From Amaranthus tricolor (lineage: Eukaryota > Streptophyta > Magnoliopsida > Caryophyllales > Amaranthaceae), in NCBI RefSeq assembly GCF_026212465.1, contig NC_080052.1:9393033-9457032 (forward strand): DNA of 64,000 nt, read 5' to 3'. Under the pieces are notes generated by a model. It was given only the letters and a program-made list of their open reading frames with translations. It did not search any database and had not been told where the DNA came from. A program made the translations under genes and the position numbers. The number at the start of each line of letters is the position of its first letter. Positions within the stretch are counted from its first letter, which is position 1. Positions 45,301 through 58,249 of this stretch are shown one piece after another.

Positions 45301-48300
45301 TTTGCCACTAAGGCTAAACTTTAAAGGGGATATTCTATTGGAAAATCAACAATACTATATGCATCAAAATGTTGAATATTCAAGTGATTCCATAGTTTCC
45401 CTTTGAAATTATAGTGGCGACTTAGCGGGTTTACGAATGATTGATATATATGTTATGTTTCGATGGAAGGAAATTAAAGGGAAATGAAGGGGAGTAAAAT
45501 GGTCAAATGGAGGAATATTATCTTTCATTTGGAAACACATCAATCGCCCCTCCCCTTCCCTTTCTTTCTCTTTCTAAAATGTTATCCAAACACATTCTAA
45601 GTGATTTGACTCTTAAATGTATTATTAATGGACTAGAGTAAAATGATTCATTTGAATTCATCTTTTTTTATTTATGTAAAGTTGCACGCAATGTTTGCTA
45701 ACAAGGGTCAATCGAAACATTTTCCTTGTTAGTTGTATCATTAATAAGGGTAATGTGCGTACATCTGACCCTCCCAATTCCCACCCTAAATGGCGCCATT
45801 TAATGACATCGGAGTAATAGAATATAATAGAATATATATATAACGGCTAGCTTGATAATTAGTCCTTATAGAGGTTGGTAATATGCAAATTAGAGTTTAG
45901 GATGTCTAAAATATTTCGGGAGATTTTAGGGATAAACAACTAGTACTGGTACTTGTGAGTTTTTTTTTAAGTGCAATGCTAATCGATTGTGTTACCTTTA
46001 CGTTCTTCTTTGATATCACAATCCTAATCCTTAGGTGCATTTCTTTAATATCGCAAATTGAATGATTTAAGTGCTTTCTAGATCCAGTTTAGGGGCTAAA
46101 ACTAGGAATTTTAGTGTGCCATTAAGATGATTAACCTATGCATATAGAGTATTAAGTCGCGGAAAACTTGGCTGAACCTAGGAGCTTTGTAGGCCACTTA
46201 CTCATTATGCTCATTAGTTTCCGGATAGGGAACACTTGGCCGTTTTCCGATTTGGAACGTCCAACCCGAAGCGCAAAATATTAGCGTATGGGTCTTGTAC
46301 CAAATCGTCAAATAGTGCGACCCATAGACTTACGCCGCTATTGTTATGTTCAGATGTAGGGATAAGAAGACTAGATAGAGGAGAAAAAAGGAAAAAGATT
46401 AAAATAAAATTTTTTTCTTATGTTGGTTGTTGATGAAGTTTAAGAAATCTTGTTTTATATAGTTAGATTTTATACAAACCTAGAAACCCTTTAATAGGTT
46501 TAACCCATTTTTTCTTTTTATTATAGAAAGGGATGTGATGTGTGTACTCTGATTTATGCAAGCTATCTTCCATTCCGGAGTCACCTTAGGTAACATCCCG
46601 GGTTATTGTTCCACATTTCGGACTGTATTGCGTTTCGAAAACAATGATTATGGTAGATGACAAAGTTTTAACTAAGATTTGTTGTATAGCCATATCATTA
46701 GCAACTTTGTAAATCTGATGCTTGGTCTTTAGGCGCTTGACCTATTATTTGATTGCTACATAACAAAGGGTTTAGGGGCTTCGCCTTTTCAAGCTCAGGC
46801 ATCAACACTTCTCAAATTATCTATGTGATACAAAGAAACATAGAAGAGAGCTTTCGTCTTGTGATTTATTGTGAATTTTTAATGTTGTCTATTTAATTTG
46901 ACTTGTTCTCTTTTGTTTTTATGTATATATGTATCTGTTGAGAAGTTATTATATTATCAGAGATTTTTTTGTTTTAGAAGTAGGTTAGGAAAGGAATGAT
47001 CATTCAACTTGTTCAGTTCTGTTGCGCACAACTCAAGAGGAGTACTTGATCTTTAGGGTCTAATCTATAGTTACACGAAACAAGACTCAGATCCCGGGCT
47101 TTGATGTTTCGATTTGCAGATGCCATACTTTTTTAATCATGTCAATGCAAGAGAAGAAGAAAAGTAATAAGAAAACCTAAACTCTAAAAAAACAGAGTGA
47201 AAGCAAAGAATATAGAAAAAAAATGGGATATTCTATATGGTAGCAATGTACTTTTATGAAACGCCAGTGGTAGCATATCTTAAAACAATTCAACAGAGTA
47301 ACATTGTAATGTTGTACTTAAAGCTACAGCATCATTAATGGGCTAAAAACGTTTAGTTGACCGTTAAGTTGTGAAATATCTTGTTTGCCCTTGTCTTCTT
47401 TCCTTAAAGCTACAATAGATTTTCTAGTTAAGATTTGCTACCATTAGCGTTTCATAAAACTATATTGCTACCATATAGAATATTCCTAAGATATTTCACA
47501 ACTTAACGACCAAGTAAATGTTTTTAATCCATTAATGTTACTCTAACTTTAAATACAACATTACAGTGCTAATCTGTGGATTTTTTTTAAGATTTGCTAC
47601 TACTGACATTTCATAAAAGTATGTTGTTACCATGTAGAATATCCAAAAAAAAAATACTTAGCTCCCGACATTTTGAAATAACATTGATATTCGTGGTTTG
47701 GTTGTTACATGAGGAAGAGAAAGCGATGAAAGGGAGAAAGGTAGAAAGAGAATTATTATTATATATTTTTTTTTAATTTTGCAGTTGCCTCTTGCGCCCT
47801 ATATACTATCCTCTACCCCTAAGATGCCAGTGTCTTCATAATAATGTGTTTTTTCCTTTTCATTGGGGAGGAAGATACACCATTAGTTATGTGTCTTTGA
47901 CGAGGCTCCAACTTAATATGTGTAAGAACTAAGAAGGTTTTCGAATGTAGGCAACCTAATTATACAATTGCAAAGAGTATATTCTAGCTTTTTCCTTGTG
48001 TCTAACTATGACTTTCTCCCTGTATAGTGGCAAGTGGCATTTAAATGTTTGCTTCAGTCTATTATTCCAAAGTTGAATCTTTATTATTAGAGATTCCCTT
48101 AACTTTGTATGTTACAATGTTGTTTCTATCATTGATTATCATCTTCATGCCAATTTAATGTTCTTTTGTGGATAATAGGCGTGTGAATTGTGTAGTATTG
48201 GTAAATATATCTATGTCCTCTACTAATATTTGTTTCCTCATCTCTCTAATAAATAATATATGCTTTTATAAAATGGTTATAATTGTATTTTAAAGGTAGG

Positions 48301-51300
48301 AGAGACTCGTATCCGAATTGGGGGGATGGCTAAAGGCTCAGGGATGATCCATCCAAATATGGCAACATTGCTTGGGGTATGTAGTCTTTGAATGCTGCAG
48401 TTTTACCGTGTCTTTGATTAGAAATTGCACTGAAGGAGTTGTATGACTTTTAGGTCGTTACCACTGATGCTGTAGTTGATAGTGATGTTTGGCGGAAGAT
48501 GGTGCAGGTTGCTGTTGGTCGAAGTTTTAACCAAATTACGGTTAGTTAGACAAGTTTGTCCAATATATGGCTTTCACTTTTCTTACATAAGAGGGATTCA
48601 GAACTCTTCATTAGCTAGTTAAGAGTGCCGTCTTTTTTTCCATTCCTCTTATGGTGTTTATCAGAGTATGCAGTCCATTCATTTCAGCTCATGCCTCATT
48701 ATATCTTATTTTTGTGATCTGAGTGTAAAATTTTGGATGATATGAAAAACATAATATTGTTGGTTTGGTAACTTGACAAAGCTCTATCACTTACAAGTTA
48801 GATACATATTCTTTTTAAATATTTTTAAAATTATGTAGTATGTCACCAACAATAATGCATACAATGCTCATGTTTAAGCAATAAGACTATGTTTGGATAG
48901 AGAGAAATAGAGGGAAAGGAAGGGGAGGGATTTGGAGGGGAGGGGTTTGGAGGAAAAACATAGACAAACTTTGTTAAGATAGTGGATAGATTGAAGGTAA
49001 AACACTAATTTCTTTTCTCTTCCCTTCTCTTCTAAACAAACAAAGAGTACTCTTCCTCCTTACCCCTTCCCTTCCCTTCCCTTCTTTTCTCTTCTAATGT
49101 GGTACCAAACATACCGTAGGAGAGAGAAAGGCTCTTGATTTTGCTTCCAAATGTTTCCAACTTTGGAAAGATTTTGTTTTCTAGAAATAAAAAATTTTGC
49201 TTATCCTCTCTTCCTTTCCTTAATTCAATTGCAGTTCAAATGAGGGTTGGATTTTTTTCCCTTTCGCCCCTTATTTCTTACCTTTAATAATTCTTTTGTT
49301 CCTCTCTCCCTCCTATTTCCTTCCCTTTCTTTCCGTCCCCTTCCCTCCTATTCCCTCCCCTTCCTTTCCCACTTGAATTTCTATCCAAACAGTGTAAGTG
49401 ATTTTGAGTATGCTATCTAGACCGTATATTTTTGCCCTTCCGATATGGCAGTAACTACATTTTAGTCAAGCTCCTTAACATTTTGGTTGTATTGGGAACA
49501 CATGAGCATATTGTAGTGTTTCGTGATACCTATGTTCTATACTATGTACTCCATGCATGTGAAATTTTCTAGAATTGCAGGTAGATGGAGATACTAGTAC
49601 CAACGACACTGTCATTGCTTTGGCTAGTGGGCTCTCTGGTGGAGCAAAAATAACCAACATGAATGGTCTTGAAGCATCACAACTTCAGTCATGCCTTGAT
49701 GCGGTACTAGAACTTCTTACATGTTTTTATTTTTTATTTTTCTATAGTAATGTCTTCAAATCATTTGACATTCTCTCATGTTGATTTGTTTTGGCTCGTT
49801 AGTTGACCCTATCATCATCATATTAAGGCTTTGGCGTTGTTTTTGTGATATCCACTGTTCTTTGAAATACTTTTGTCTTTTTTCCAGTCATCGTCTTTGT
49901 TTCGTTGATTGTTGGACCTTATTAACTTCTTAATTCTTATATGTCGACCCCACCACCTTATATAAACTCCTGTCTTCTGTATTTGAAGTTGATTTTGATC
50001 ATCATTTGATGAGGAAATACTCTAGAATGTTTAATTTTATTAAAGCACTGGGGGTTTGATGGAACTCGATTTTTTTTTTCAGGTAATGCAAGGTCTTGCA
50101 AAGGCAATTGCGTGGGATGGAGAAGGAGCAACTTGTCTAATTGAGGTATGTGCTTTACGTGCAAGAGGGGCTGATCAACACAAAGTCTTGTATGAGACGG
50201 TTCACCGTGAGATATGCCTAATACTTGGGTTAAGATGCATTCTCCATAATCCAGCTGATTGGCATCATCATGGATAGGAAGCATTACATTTATACCCCCT
50301 TTAGTTAAACACTTTTGGAATTAACTGCACCTGGTGAAGCCATATTGTTTGAGCGATTCTGATCCACAAGAAGATCCAAATCTGAACTTTACCTGACACA
50401 GCTGATTTGGCTATTTTTTTTCTTGTTAGATATCTTCTATAAGCATGGAACTCCTTAGTTCTGCTTTAATGCTGTGCAATGACCTGATATGGGGTTTTAC
50501 GTAGGCGTATTTGGTAATGACAATGTGGTGGTAACTTGGAGAATAAGTTAGTTTTATGTGTTAGCTTTATTATAAATAAGAGGAATTATGGAGTCATTAT
50601 GAGGATAAAGATTGTTATACATTTAGTGGGTAAGTTAATTCTCAATTAGGAGATCTCAAGCTTCTCGAATTTGCTTGATCTATCTTTCGTTATTTTGTAA
50701 TCGTTCTTTAATCATCAATTTGATTGTATAATTTTGTCATTTTACTCTTTCAGTTCTCAATTTACAGTTTTAGTGAATTTTTCGGTTCATAGCATGCTCA
50801 TGTGGGTTGTTTAGAGATTGAACTTGAATTGTGGATTTGTTAGCCTTACAACCAGTGTTCATAGTTCCTACTTACCACATAAGTACCAAACCTGGTACTA
50901 GAAACACTGCTCTGTTGAGGCTGAGTACCTGCCAGATCCTGCCACCAACAAATGATCCTTGTGTGGATAAAGCTATATCTATGTTAATGAAGACCAACAG
51001 CTTTAGTTTTGTAATTGATGGAGCAAGCGAAGAAAAATAATGAGGAAAAGAGAAATGGATTAGTTGTTAGATTCGCCAATAGACGTGATCTTGGTAACTC
51101 ATGTGAAGGGTACTTACAACATTGGAGTTTAAAGATACGTTCAGTCTTTTATAACAGTTGACTTGTCATATATAACTATTACCATTAGTGTACTATTTGG
51201 TTGTTGGTAAAGTGTTGTACACCTTGTTAATGTTCCCTCCCTCAAGCCTATAAAATTACGCTTGCAGGTATCTTTGAAGTGCACCTAAAAGTTTAATGCA

Positions 51301-53094
51301 AATAATATTATGCCTATAGGTATCTGTGAAGGGTACCAGTAATGAAGCTGAAGCTGCAAAAATTGCACGATCTGTAGCATCTTCTTCTCTTGTCAAGGTA
51401 CTATGGGCTGCATATGATTTTTTTTTTCTGTTTTGTTTCTTGAAATCTCTGCTTTACCTACTCTGCTGTATCTATGCTTCCAGGCTGCTGTTTATGGTCG
51501 AGATCCAAACTGGGGCCGCATTGCTTGTGCTGCTGGCTATGCCAATATCCCTTTCAATTTAAATAAACTTCGAATATCACTGGGAGATATTGTACTCATG
51601 GATGGTGGACAACCACTTCCATTTGACTGGTATGGAAGGATATTTTATTAAATGCTTATTAATATGTACTTGATAATAGCTGAAAGAGATCAATACACTG
51701 GCCACTTTGATCCATGAGATGTAGTGTCTTATGTAGATGGTGTTTTCATCCTTGTTCCTAACATTTTAATATCTTCATCTTCAGTGCGGCTGCCAGCAGT
51801 TATCTTCGGGAAGCCGGCGAAAAACATGGAACTGTTGAAATATACATCTCAGTGGGTAAGTGTTACATTTTGACTAATACAGATACCAAGTCATAGACAG
51901 TCCAATGAGGTCAATCATTTGACATCAGAGTAGAAGAGAAAGAAATGCAATAGCAATTTTTATTCATTGGTAAACCTCATTGTACTGTATACGCTAAAGC
52001 ATAAGTCTTCCAGTCTGCACCATAACCTTTCTATTCCTGAACATTATTACAGAGGTATGATTTTCTGATACAATAGTTTGTAGTATAGTGATTATATATT
52101 GCTGTTTGATTTCCAAAATTCTACTCTTTTAAATTAAGCTTCACCGTCTAAAACAGATTTGTGTTCTTAATGCGAGAAAACGTGGTACGAACTAGTCAGA
52201 TGGACTTAATTAGATTGTTAAAACAAAAACAGATTTGTGCATTCATGGATTGTCCTTAATTAGCCATGAACTTGCCTTTGTCGGAAGACGACAGAAAAGG
52301 TGAAAGTCGACTCTTGTTGGTTGCTGGAACTGAATCAGATTGTTGTTTTCAATACTGGGCCTCCTGAATTTTAGATTTTTTTGTCTGTTTGGTGTACTTT
52401 GGCCAAAGGAGACTTGTTCACAAAGATAAATTTCGTATGGAACACTGTTTGATAAAAGCATAAATAGGGGAAACTAAAGCAGTTTTCTTGGCTCTATTTT
52501 CAATTTCATTCCCATTGCTTATCAACCCTGTTAAGTTTAACGACAAAATTCTGAGATTCAAATTCAAAATCAAAATCCATTGACCTTTGCGAGGCATCTC
52601 TTCTCATGGATTAGTGTTAAAATTCAGGGGTTTTTACCCACTTTGTGGTCATCTGTTCGTATACATGAGGTTCTAGAGCCCAGTAATTTATTGATGTTTA
52701 TAGTTTATTTAGCACTAGTGTATAGTTTAGAATGTTGGTCTTTGATCATCTGTGTCATCATTTTATCTGGGGTAGATATTAGATTTTTGTAGAAATAAGG
52801 GAGAAAATCAGAGACATACACAGTGTACAATACAACAGACTCTTCTACTCCTATATCCAATCATATGAAAAAAAAACTGTTCCTGAAACCATAGAATGTA
52901 GTGTAAAGTTCCTATTTCTGTAGGACACTGGAATAGCTCCTTGTTTTTGTTTGTCTACGCTTCTGGATAAACTGCTGATGAGGCTTCTTTATTCGACATT
53001 ATCTGTTGCAGGCGATGAACCGGCAGAGGGTAAAGCATGGGGCTGTGATCTGAGCTATGATTATGTCAAGATAAATGCTGAATACACGACTTAG
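42342..53094 (+). CDS. ArgJ: Arginine biosynthesis bifunctional protein ArgJ, plastid (17 exons, 473 aa)
   Basis: Catalyses acetyl transfer from N-acetylornithine to glutamate (and acetyl-CoA-dependent glutamate acetylation in bifunctional forms), the cyclic step of arginine synthesis in plastids. Exons: 42342-42398, 42750-42890, 42994-43117, 43903-43976, 44153-44197, 44391-44441, 44536-44604, 44717-44775, 44937-45006, 48296-48376, 48454-48540, 49581-49703, 50083-50145, 51320-51397, 51484-51629, 51785-51855, 53012-53094. They total 1422 nt in one frame. Residues 1 to about 45 look like a transit peptide. The mature region opens [16 protein letters not shown]. The autocleavage motif [15 protein letters not shown] places the cut between Ala253 and the nucleophile Thr254. 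The end INAEYTT matches the Arabidopsis protein (about 468 aa). Exon 1 is inferred from phase, the donor AAG|GTATAT and a family-like NTRK ending. Intron 9 has a GC donor. Confidence 0.95.
45454..45597. mobile_element. Small MITE in ArgJ intron 9
   Basis: The left side reads TTATGTTTCGATGGAAGG and the right side, reverse complemented, reads AATGTGTTTGGATAACATT. Purine-rich AAGGGAAATGAAGGGGAG faces CCCCTCCCCTTCCC. It resembles the element at 48886-49394 (GTTTGGATAG ends followed by purine-rich arms). Confidence 0.5.
47226..47644. mobile_element. Foldback MITE with long inverted arms and an extra terminal-repeat copy
   Basis: The arms are 47226-47392 and 47489-47644 in inverted orientation. 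The outer 56 bp (GGATATTCTATATGGTAGCA...) and the inner block (CATTAATGG...TTAAGTTGTGAAATATCTT) both pair. A third copy of the outer repeat lies at 47430-47486 in the spacer, in the same orientation as the right arm. Long arms and the A-rich 9-bp-like flanks suggest a Mutator-type MITE, but the flanks are too simple to prove it. Confidence 0.7.
48886..49394. mobile_element. MITE of about 509 bp with GTTTGGATAG ends in ArgJ intron 11
   Basis: The left end is ACTATGTTTGGATAGAGAGA, and the right end reverse complemented is CACTGTTTGGATAGAAATTC. Both are followed by GGGAAAGGAAGGGGAGGG. TAAG flanks both sides. The interior has further GAGGGGAGGGG and CCCTTCCCTTCCC blocks that could pair. CACTGTTTGGATAG-type ends are common on plant MITEs. 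Confidence 0.75.
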
Positions 53095-53400
53095 AAACAT
53101 GGATCATCGCTTATTTATATTGCAGAATTCAGCATATCACGCGAGAATCCTTTTCAAAAAAGTAATAAGATGTGCAATGTATTGATTAGTTCCTGCATGT
53201 AATCTCTGTTTGGATCAAGTTAGAATAGCTTTTCAACAAGTTGTGGGTTTAAAAGAAGTTAGAACAGTCTTTTTGTAACCTCAAAATGTTCTATAAGGAT
53301 GATGCATCAAATACTATACTATGTAAAGTAACCATAATTCTTCAATTAGTATAATGTTTGATGTTTGACCATTTCCTACAGTTTTACTAGATGTAGTTAA
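53095..53400 (+). other. Probable 3' UTR of ArgJ and downstream flank
   Basis: Sequence after the TAG stop. AT-rich with AATAAG/AATAGC-like hexamers at about 53164 and 53224 but no clear canonical signal. The end of the transcript is not placed. Confidence 0.35.
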
Positions 53401-53591
53401 GTTTATATAATAAAATTCCACAAATTAAATAGTGCAAGACCTTGTTTTCTTCACCATAGTACAATAATATTCTGAGTTAAAAATTGTTAAAAACTAAATA
53501 GAGCTACTAACAAAGCATAAAACTGCGTCCTAAGGCGCTACTCGTTCGGTCCTTCTAGAACACTTCCATTTAACTTAAATATCACAAATTT

Positions 53592-53838
53592 TTGTAAGAG
53601 ACGGTCTCTTTGAGAGACCATCTCTAATTGAACTGGCCTATTATTTATTTTTTAAAATATTATAAGTAGGCATTAAGAATGATGTAAGTAGACATTTAAG
53701 ATATTGAAAGTAAGCATTGAGATTATAGTAAGCATTAAAGATAATGTAAGTAGGTATTAAGAATACGATTAGTAGGTATTACTCTTTAATGGGTTAGGTT
53801 TAAGATATGTCTCTCGAAAAGACAATCTCTCATGAAAC
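53592..53838. mobile_element. MITE with GAGACGGTCTC-type inverted ends
   Basis: The left end is TTTGTAAGAGACGGTCTC, and the right end reverse complemented reads GTTTCATGAGAGATTGTC. The inner arms TTTGAGAGACC and TTTTCGAGAGACAT also pair. The interior has repeats of the type AAGTAGGYATTAAGA. A related copy lies at 60014-60150. Confidence 0.65.
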
Positions 53839-53977
53839 TAACTGCTTAAATATAAAATTTTTTTAAAGTTTAATGATGCTATTTTAAAAGGGGAATAAAG
53901 AGTATAAAATAGTCCATGTCAATTGAGGATGTACTTGCATGCTCACAATACTCTAGAAGAATTTGATGTATTAAAAT

Positions 53978-56588
53978 TAGGGGTGTTCAAAAATATCCGA
54001 TTCCGAAAACCCGATCCGAAAACTCGGTTTCCGATTTTTAAAAGCGGATAAATTACCCGATTTCCAAAATTCGGATAATCCGGGTCGGGTACCCGGTTTT
54101 AAAACCGGGTATTCGGGTCGGATACGGATCACGAATTTTGGAAACCGGGTACCCGGTTTCCGGTTTTTTTTTTTTTTTTTTTTTTTTTATTTTTTTTATT
54201 TTTAAATATAAAAAGTAAAATTAAAAACCCTAAATCAGATTTCTATCTTGTGCGTGCCGCCTTCCATTCCAGTGTGCAGTGTCTTCCTTCTTCTTCCTCT
54301 GAATAATTCGCCATTGATATTCCTTCTTCTTCCTCCTTCATTCTTGCTGCTGCTTGCCTTGTTCCTCCTTCACCATTCACGCCGTTATCTTTAATTGGGT
54401 AAGTTTGTTTCAATTTTTTTGCCATGTTCTTCTTCAGTTGTTCTTCACTTCTTCAGTATGTATTTAATTTTTTTTTTTGCCATTTTCGATTTCGATTTCA
54501 TTATCTTAGTAATTATTTATTTAACAATTTCATTATCTTAGTAATTATTTATTTAACAAAACTGAAATCCCTATTTTCAGTACTATTTTTTTTTTTTTTG
54601 CCATTTTCGATTTGAACACAGATTTAATCTGCCATTTTCCGTGTTGAATTGAAGATCTACATGGATTCTTACACACCGGTTCCACCATCTAGATTTTCGG
54701 TATTCTGTATTTAGTTTGATATTTGTTCCGCCATCGATATTTTTTCTGATATTTATTCTGATATTTGTTCTGATTTTCGGTATTCGGTATTCATGTAACT
54801 TATTTATTCTGATATTTACCATTCTATATTCTATTTTGATTCATGTAAGTTGTGAGTTGATTGTGAATTGATTGTGATTGGGAATTACATTTGGAGAAAA
54901 TAATTGATTGGGAACCACTGATGAATTCTTATTACTGATTGTGTTATTACATTGGGAATCACTAGAGAAAATAAGTTGTGATATTGTTGTAAGTTGTGAG
55001 TTGTTATTACTTATTACTGATTGTGTTAGGCTAAATGAACTGATGAAATGATATTGTTTTTTCAAAAGTTTAAGTCACGAATTTGTCTAACAACAGACAC
55101 TTGGACATCAGGGTAAAACTTAAGTTATATGTGTTTGACTTCACATTTTATTGATGATAACTGGAATTTGCAAAAGAAAATCATAAACTTTTGTCCTATT
55201 GCTGGTCACAAGGGAATACTCATTGGAAGAGCCGTTGAAAAATGCTTGATTGATTGGGGTTTGAAAAATATCATGACATTGACTGTAGACAATGCAAGTT
55301 CAAATGACATAGCCGCCAATTACCTTAAGAAAAGACTAAACATTTGGGATACTGGTTTGTTGGAGGGTCAATACCTACATATGAAATGTGCGTCACATAT
55401 TTTGAATTTGATTGTGAAAGATGGTTTAAATGAAGTAGATTTGTCTGTTTTAAAAGTTCGCGTTCTTGTGAAGTATGTAAGGTCTTCTCCTGTTAGGCTT
55501 AACAAGTTTAAAGAATGCATAAAAGAGGAGAAAGAGGAGAGCAAAAGCCTAGTTGTTTTGGATATTGAAACTAAAGATTAAAATGGTTTTTCAAAACTTG
55601 TTTGATTCTTATTCTAATTCTATGCCTCCACCAAAGACAAGTGGAGCTACTTGCTCCACTTCAACCTCTTCAACCTCTACCATTTTTACTCAAAGTGGGA
55701 CTCAAGGAGTGGGGAAGGTGGACCTTATTGAACTAATGAATTCAAGATATCAAATGGAGACATGTTTTTCATTAACCAATAAAAACAAGAGTGAGTTGGA
55801 TAGGTATTTAGAAGATGCATGTGAACCTCATGATTCTAACTTTGATATTTTACTCTGGTGGAAAGATCAAACAAAAGGTATCCCATTCTTCAAAAGATGG
55901 CTAAAGATGTGCTTGCTATACCTATTTCCACTGTTGCTTCTGAATCGGCTTTCAGTACTGGTGGTCGTATTCTTGATGATTTTCGAACATCATTGACTCC
56001 AAAGATGGCCGAAGCCCTTATTTGCGCACAAGATTGGCTTCGTATTTCTAGAACTCCTTTAGCAATAGAGGAGAGTTTGCTTGCGCTTAAAGAGATGGAG
56101 GAAGGTTAGTATAAATTTTTAATTATTTTTCAATTGATTATTTGATATTTAACAGTAAAAATATTTTTCCTTTAACCTTATATTGTTCGACTGTTCGTGC
56201 TCTTGGTTTAGGTAATGCATTAACTTTGGAGCATCCGGAAGTCATAATCGATGAAACTCTTGACGCCGTTGAAGATGAGTAATGGAGCCTGAAGTTTGAA
56301 CTTATAAATTTTAATAGTTTATGGAATTATGAATTTGAGGAATTGTGGTTGTATTTTAATTAACTAATGCTTGTATTTTAATACTTTATGACTAAGTTAG
56401 TTAAGTATTTTAATATTATTTGAATTATATGTTTAAAAAATTGTTAAAAGAATTAAGAAAAAAAAATAAACAAAACCGGGTACCCGAAAACCGGGTCGGA
56501 TCCGGAATACAATTTTAGGTATCCGGAAAACCGGGTACCCGGTTTTTCGGAACCGGGTTGACCCGGTATCCGGTTTTGAACACCCCTA
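53978..56588. mobile_element. hAT transposon, 2611 bp, with perfect 8-bp target duplication ATTAAAAT
   Basis: The terminal inverted repeats are TAGGGGTGTTCAAAA and its complement. ATTAAAAT is present on both sides (53970-53977, 56589-56596). Both ends carry dense subterminal CCGGGTACCCGG and ATCCGGTTTT motifs, as expected of transposase-binding regions in hAT elements. A broken transposase lies inside on the plus strand. The perfect duplication suggests a fairly recent insertion, possibly mobilised by another copy's transposase. Confidence 0.95.
55083..56282 (+). pseudogene. hAT transposase relic (RICESLEEPER/DAYSLEEPER type)
   Basis: The reading begins SRICLTTDTWTSG with a stop. It continues MCLTSHFIDDNWNLQKKIIN, ...LTVDNASSND..., CASHILNLIVKDG: the first part of the hAT RNase H-like core. 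After LDIETKD there is a stop, and the reading resumes near NLFDSY, so the middle of the core with its large insertion is missing. A +1-type shift near 55862 separates this from the C-terminal dimerisation domain (LAIPISTVASESAFSTGGR, SLTPKMAEALICAQDWLR). A final exon at 56212-56282 fits GT-AG splicing (donor after 56104) and ends DAVEDE. The N-terminal BED zinc finger is absent. It cannot be active. Confidence 0.9.
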
Positions 56589-56599
56589 ATTAAAATAAT

Positions 56600-58200
56600 G
56601 TGGAGTGGGCATATGGAAGTTCTTTGATGCTTTTTTTCCCAAAAATTCATGGTATGAATAATCTCCTACTGGTAAGAAAGAGAAGCCAAATTGATCTTTC
56701 TCTAAGCAATAAGAATTAAGTTCTTATCACAATGATTAAAGGTAAAAATTTTAGTTATTAGGTCAACATATAATTTTCTTGTTAATGTCTTATTGCTTGC
56801 CGACTCCTGCCCTAATACCATGCAACAAGATCGTCAAAATTAAGAGATCCTTATCATAATGAAGAGTTTAGACAAATGTCTTGATGTACTAGAGAGAACA
56901 TTTTAGTTGTGTTTTTTTATTCAGGGGTAGGCTAGAGAATCTCTACAAGTAAGGGAAAAAATAAAAATAGTTCTTAATTTACGTGGTGAGAATTGAATTT
57001 TTTGACACAATAATGAAAATGAAAGTCATCAACTACCAAGTTAACCCAAGATTCATTCTTGATTGTGTTTTGCCAAAATGGTTGACATACATATCAATTG
57101 AAGCCCTCTATTATAATGCTAGGATCATGAGAGCAAAAACTTTTGAGTAACTTTTTGACTCTCATACTCTATTGTGTTGACTAATGAGACTAATCAATAT
57201 TTCTGTCTCAAAAATCAAACATAAATTAGCTCTCAAGTGTACGTCCGAGTATGTGGATTGCTTGTTTGAGCACTGAAAATTCTTAGTGAAAAGGCATGCT
57301 CATCCGAGCAAAACTACTGTTCTCTAAAGAGAAAGTTGGTAGCCCAAGTACTATGAATGCCCGCCTTAGCACACAACTCCTTGCAATCAGAACATGTTCC
57401 ACTAATCTTCTCATATTGAGTTTTATGGTTGCTCACATTGAGCCTTTGTGGTTGCTCAACCAAGTAATGGCTCAACTCGCCTAATAAGAAAATGCTCCTC
57501 TTACGTCCGTGTATTGCTTGTCAAAGTCCGGTACATGCTCGTCCAAATGTTCGATGATTTCCATTAATGCAACCAATACACAACATCGACTCAACTAATG
57601 CAACCAACCTCCATAATCAACACCAAAGTGTTAATTCTTGAATGAAAGCTCAAAACTTGATTTCCATTAATTCAGCTAATGTCCATGACCATATTAGCAA
57701 CCATTTATATTAATTCTTTTAAATATTGGTTTATAAACTTATAGAAAATATATTATGTCAACTCTTTCACAAAAGTATGCTATAACTTTAAATTTTTAGG
57801 AAAATAAACATTTATACTCCATGTGTTTTCATTTTCGTTACCACAAAATATTCTATATCAAAATGGAGAAATACGTATATATATAATTTTTAATGTATAT
57901 TTAGAAATTAAATATATTCATCAGAAATTTAATTATATTCATCTCGATTTATAAAATGTTATATTATATTTTTTCTAAATTTGCACAAAATGATTTTTTT
58001 AATTATCATTAAATGTATTTATGTTATAAATATTGGTTAAATTATTAATTTTAATTCGAATAGATAATATTTTTCCTTTTTATGGGGAATGATGTTGTTA
58101 TACTTTTTTTTATTTTATTATGCTTGTTATGAATATTGATATTTATTTATACATAATGTCACAATCAGATACAAACATTTGAGAACAGAGAAAGAACTTT
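56600..58200. other. Intergenic DNA, no gene seen
   Basis: AT-rich. The open frame 57296-57484 matches nothing I recognise. No element termini could be paired. Confidence 0.4.
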
Positions 58201-58249
58201 GATTGATTGAAGTGACGATTTTTTTAAATTAAGATAGGAGACAAGTGGT

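Larger units (their letters stand above)
45007..48295 (+). other. GC-AG intron 9 of ArgJ, 3.3 kb
   Basis: Exon 9 ends ...GAA ACC AAG and the next bases are GCATGT (AAG|GCATGT). Exon 10 begins after TTTTAAAG with GTA GGA GAG, in phase 0. Using the nearby GT at 45011 instead would put exon 10 out of frame or create a stop. The intron also carries a foldback MITE and a second small MITE, and has no other gene. Confidence 0.88.
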
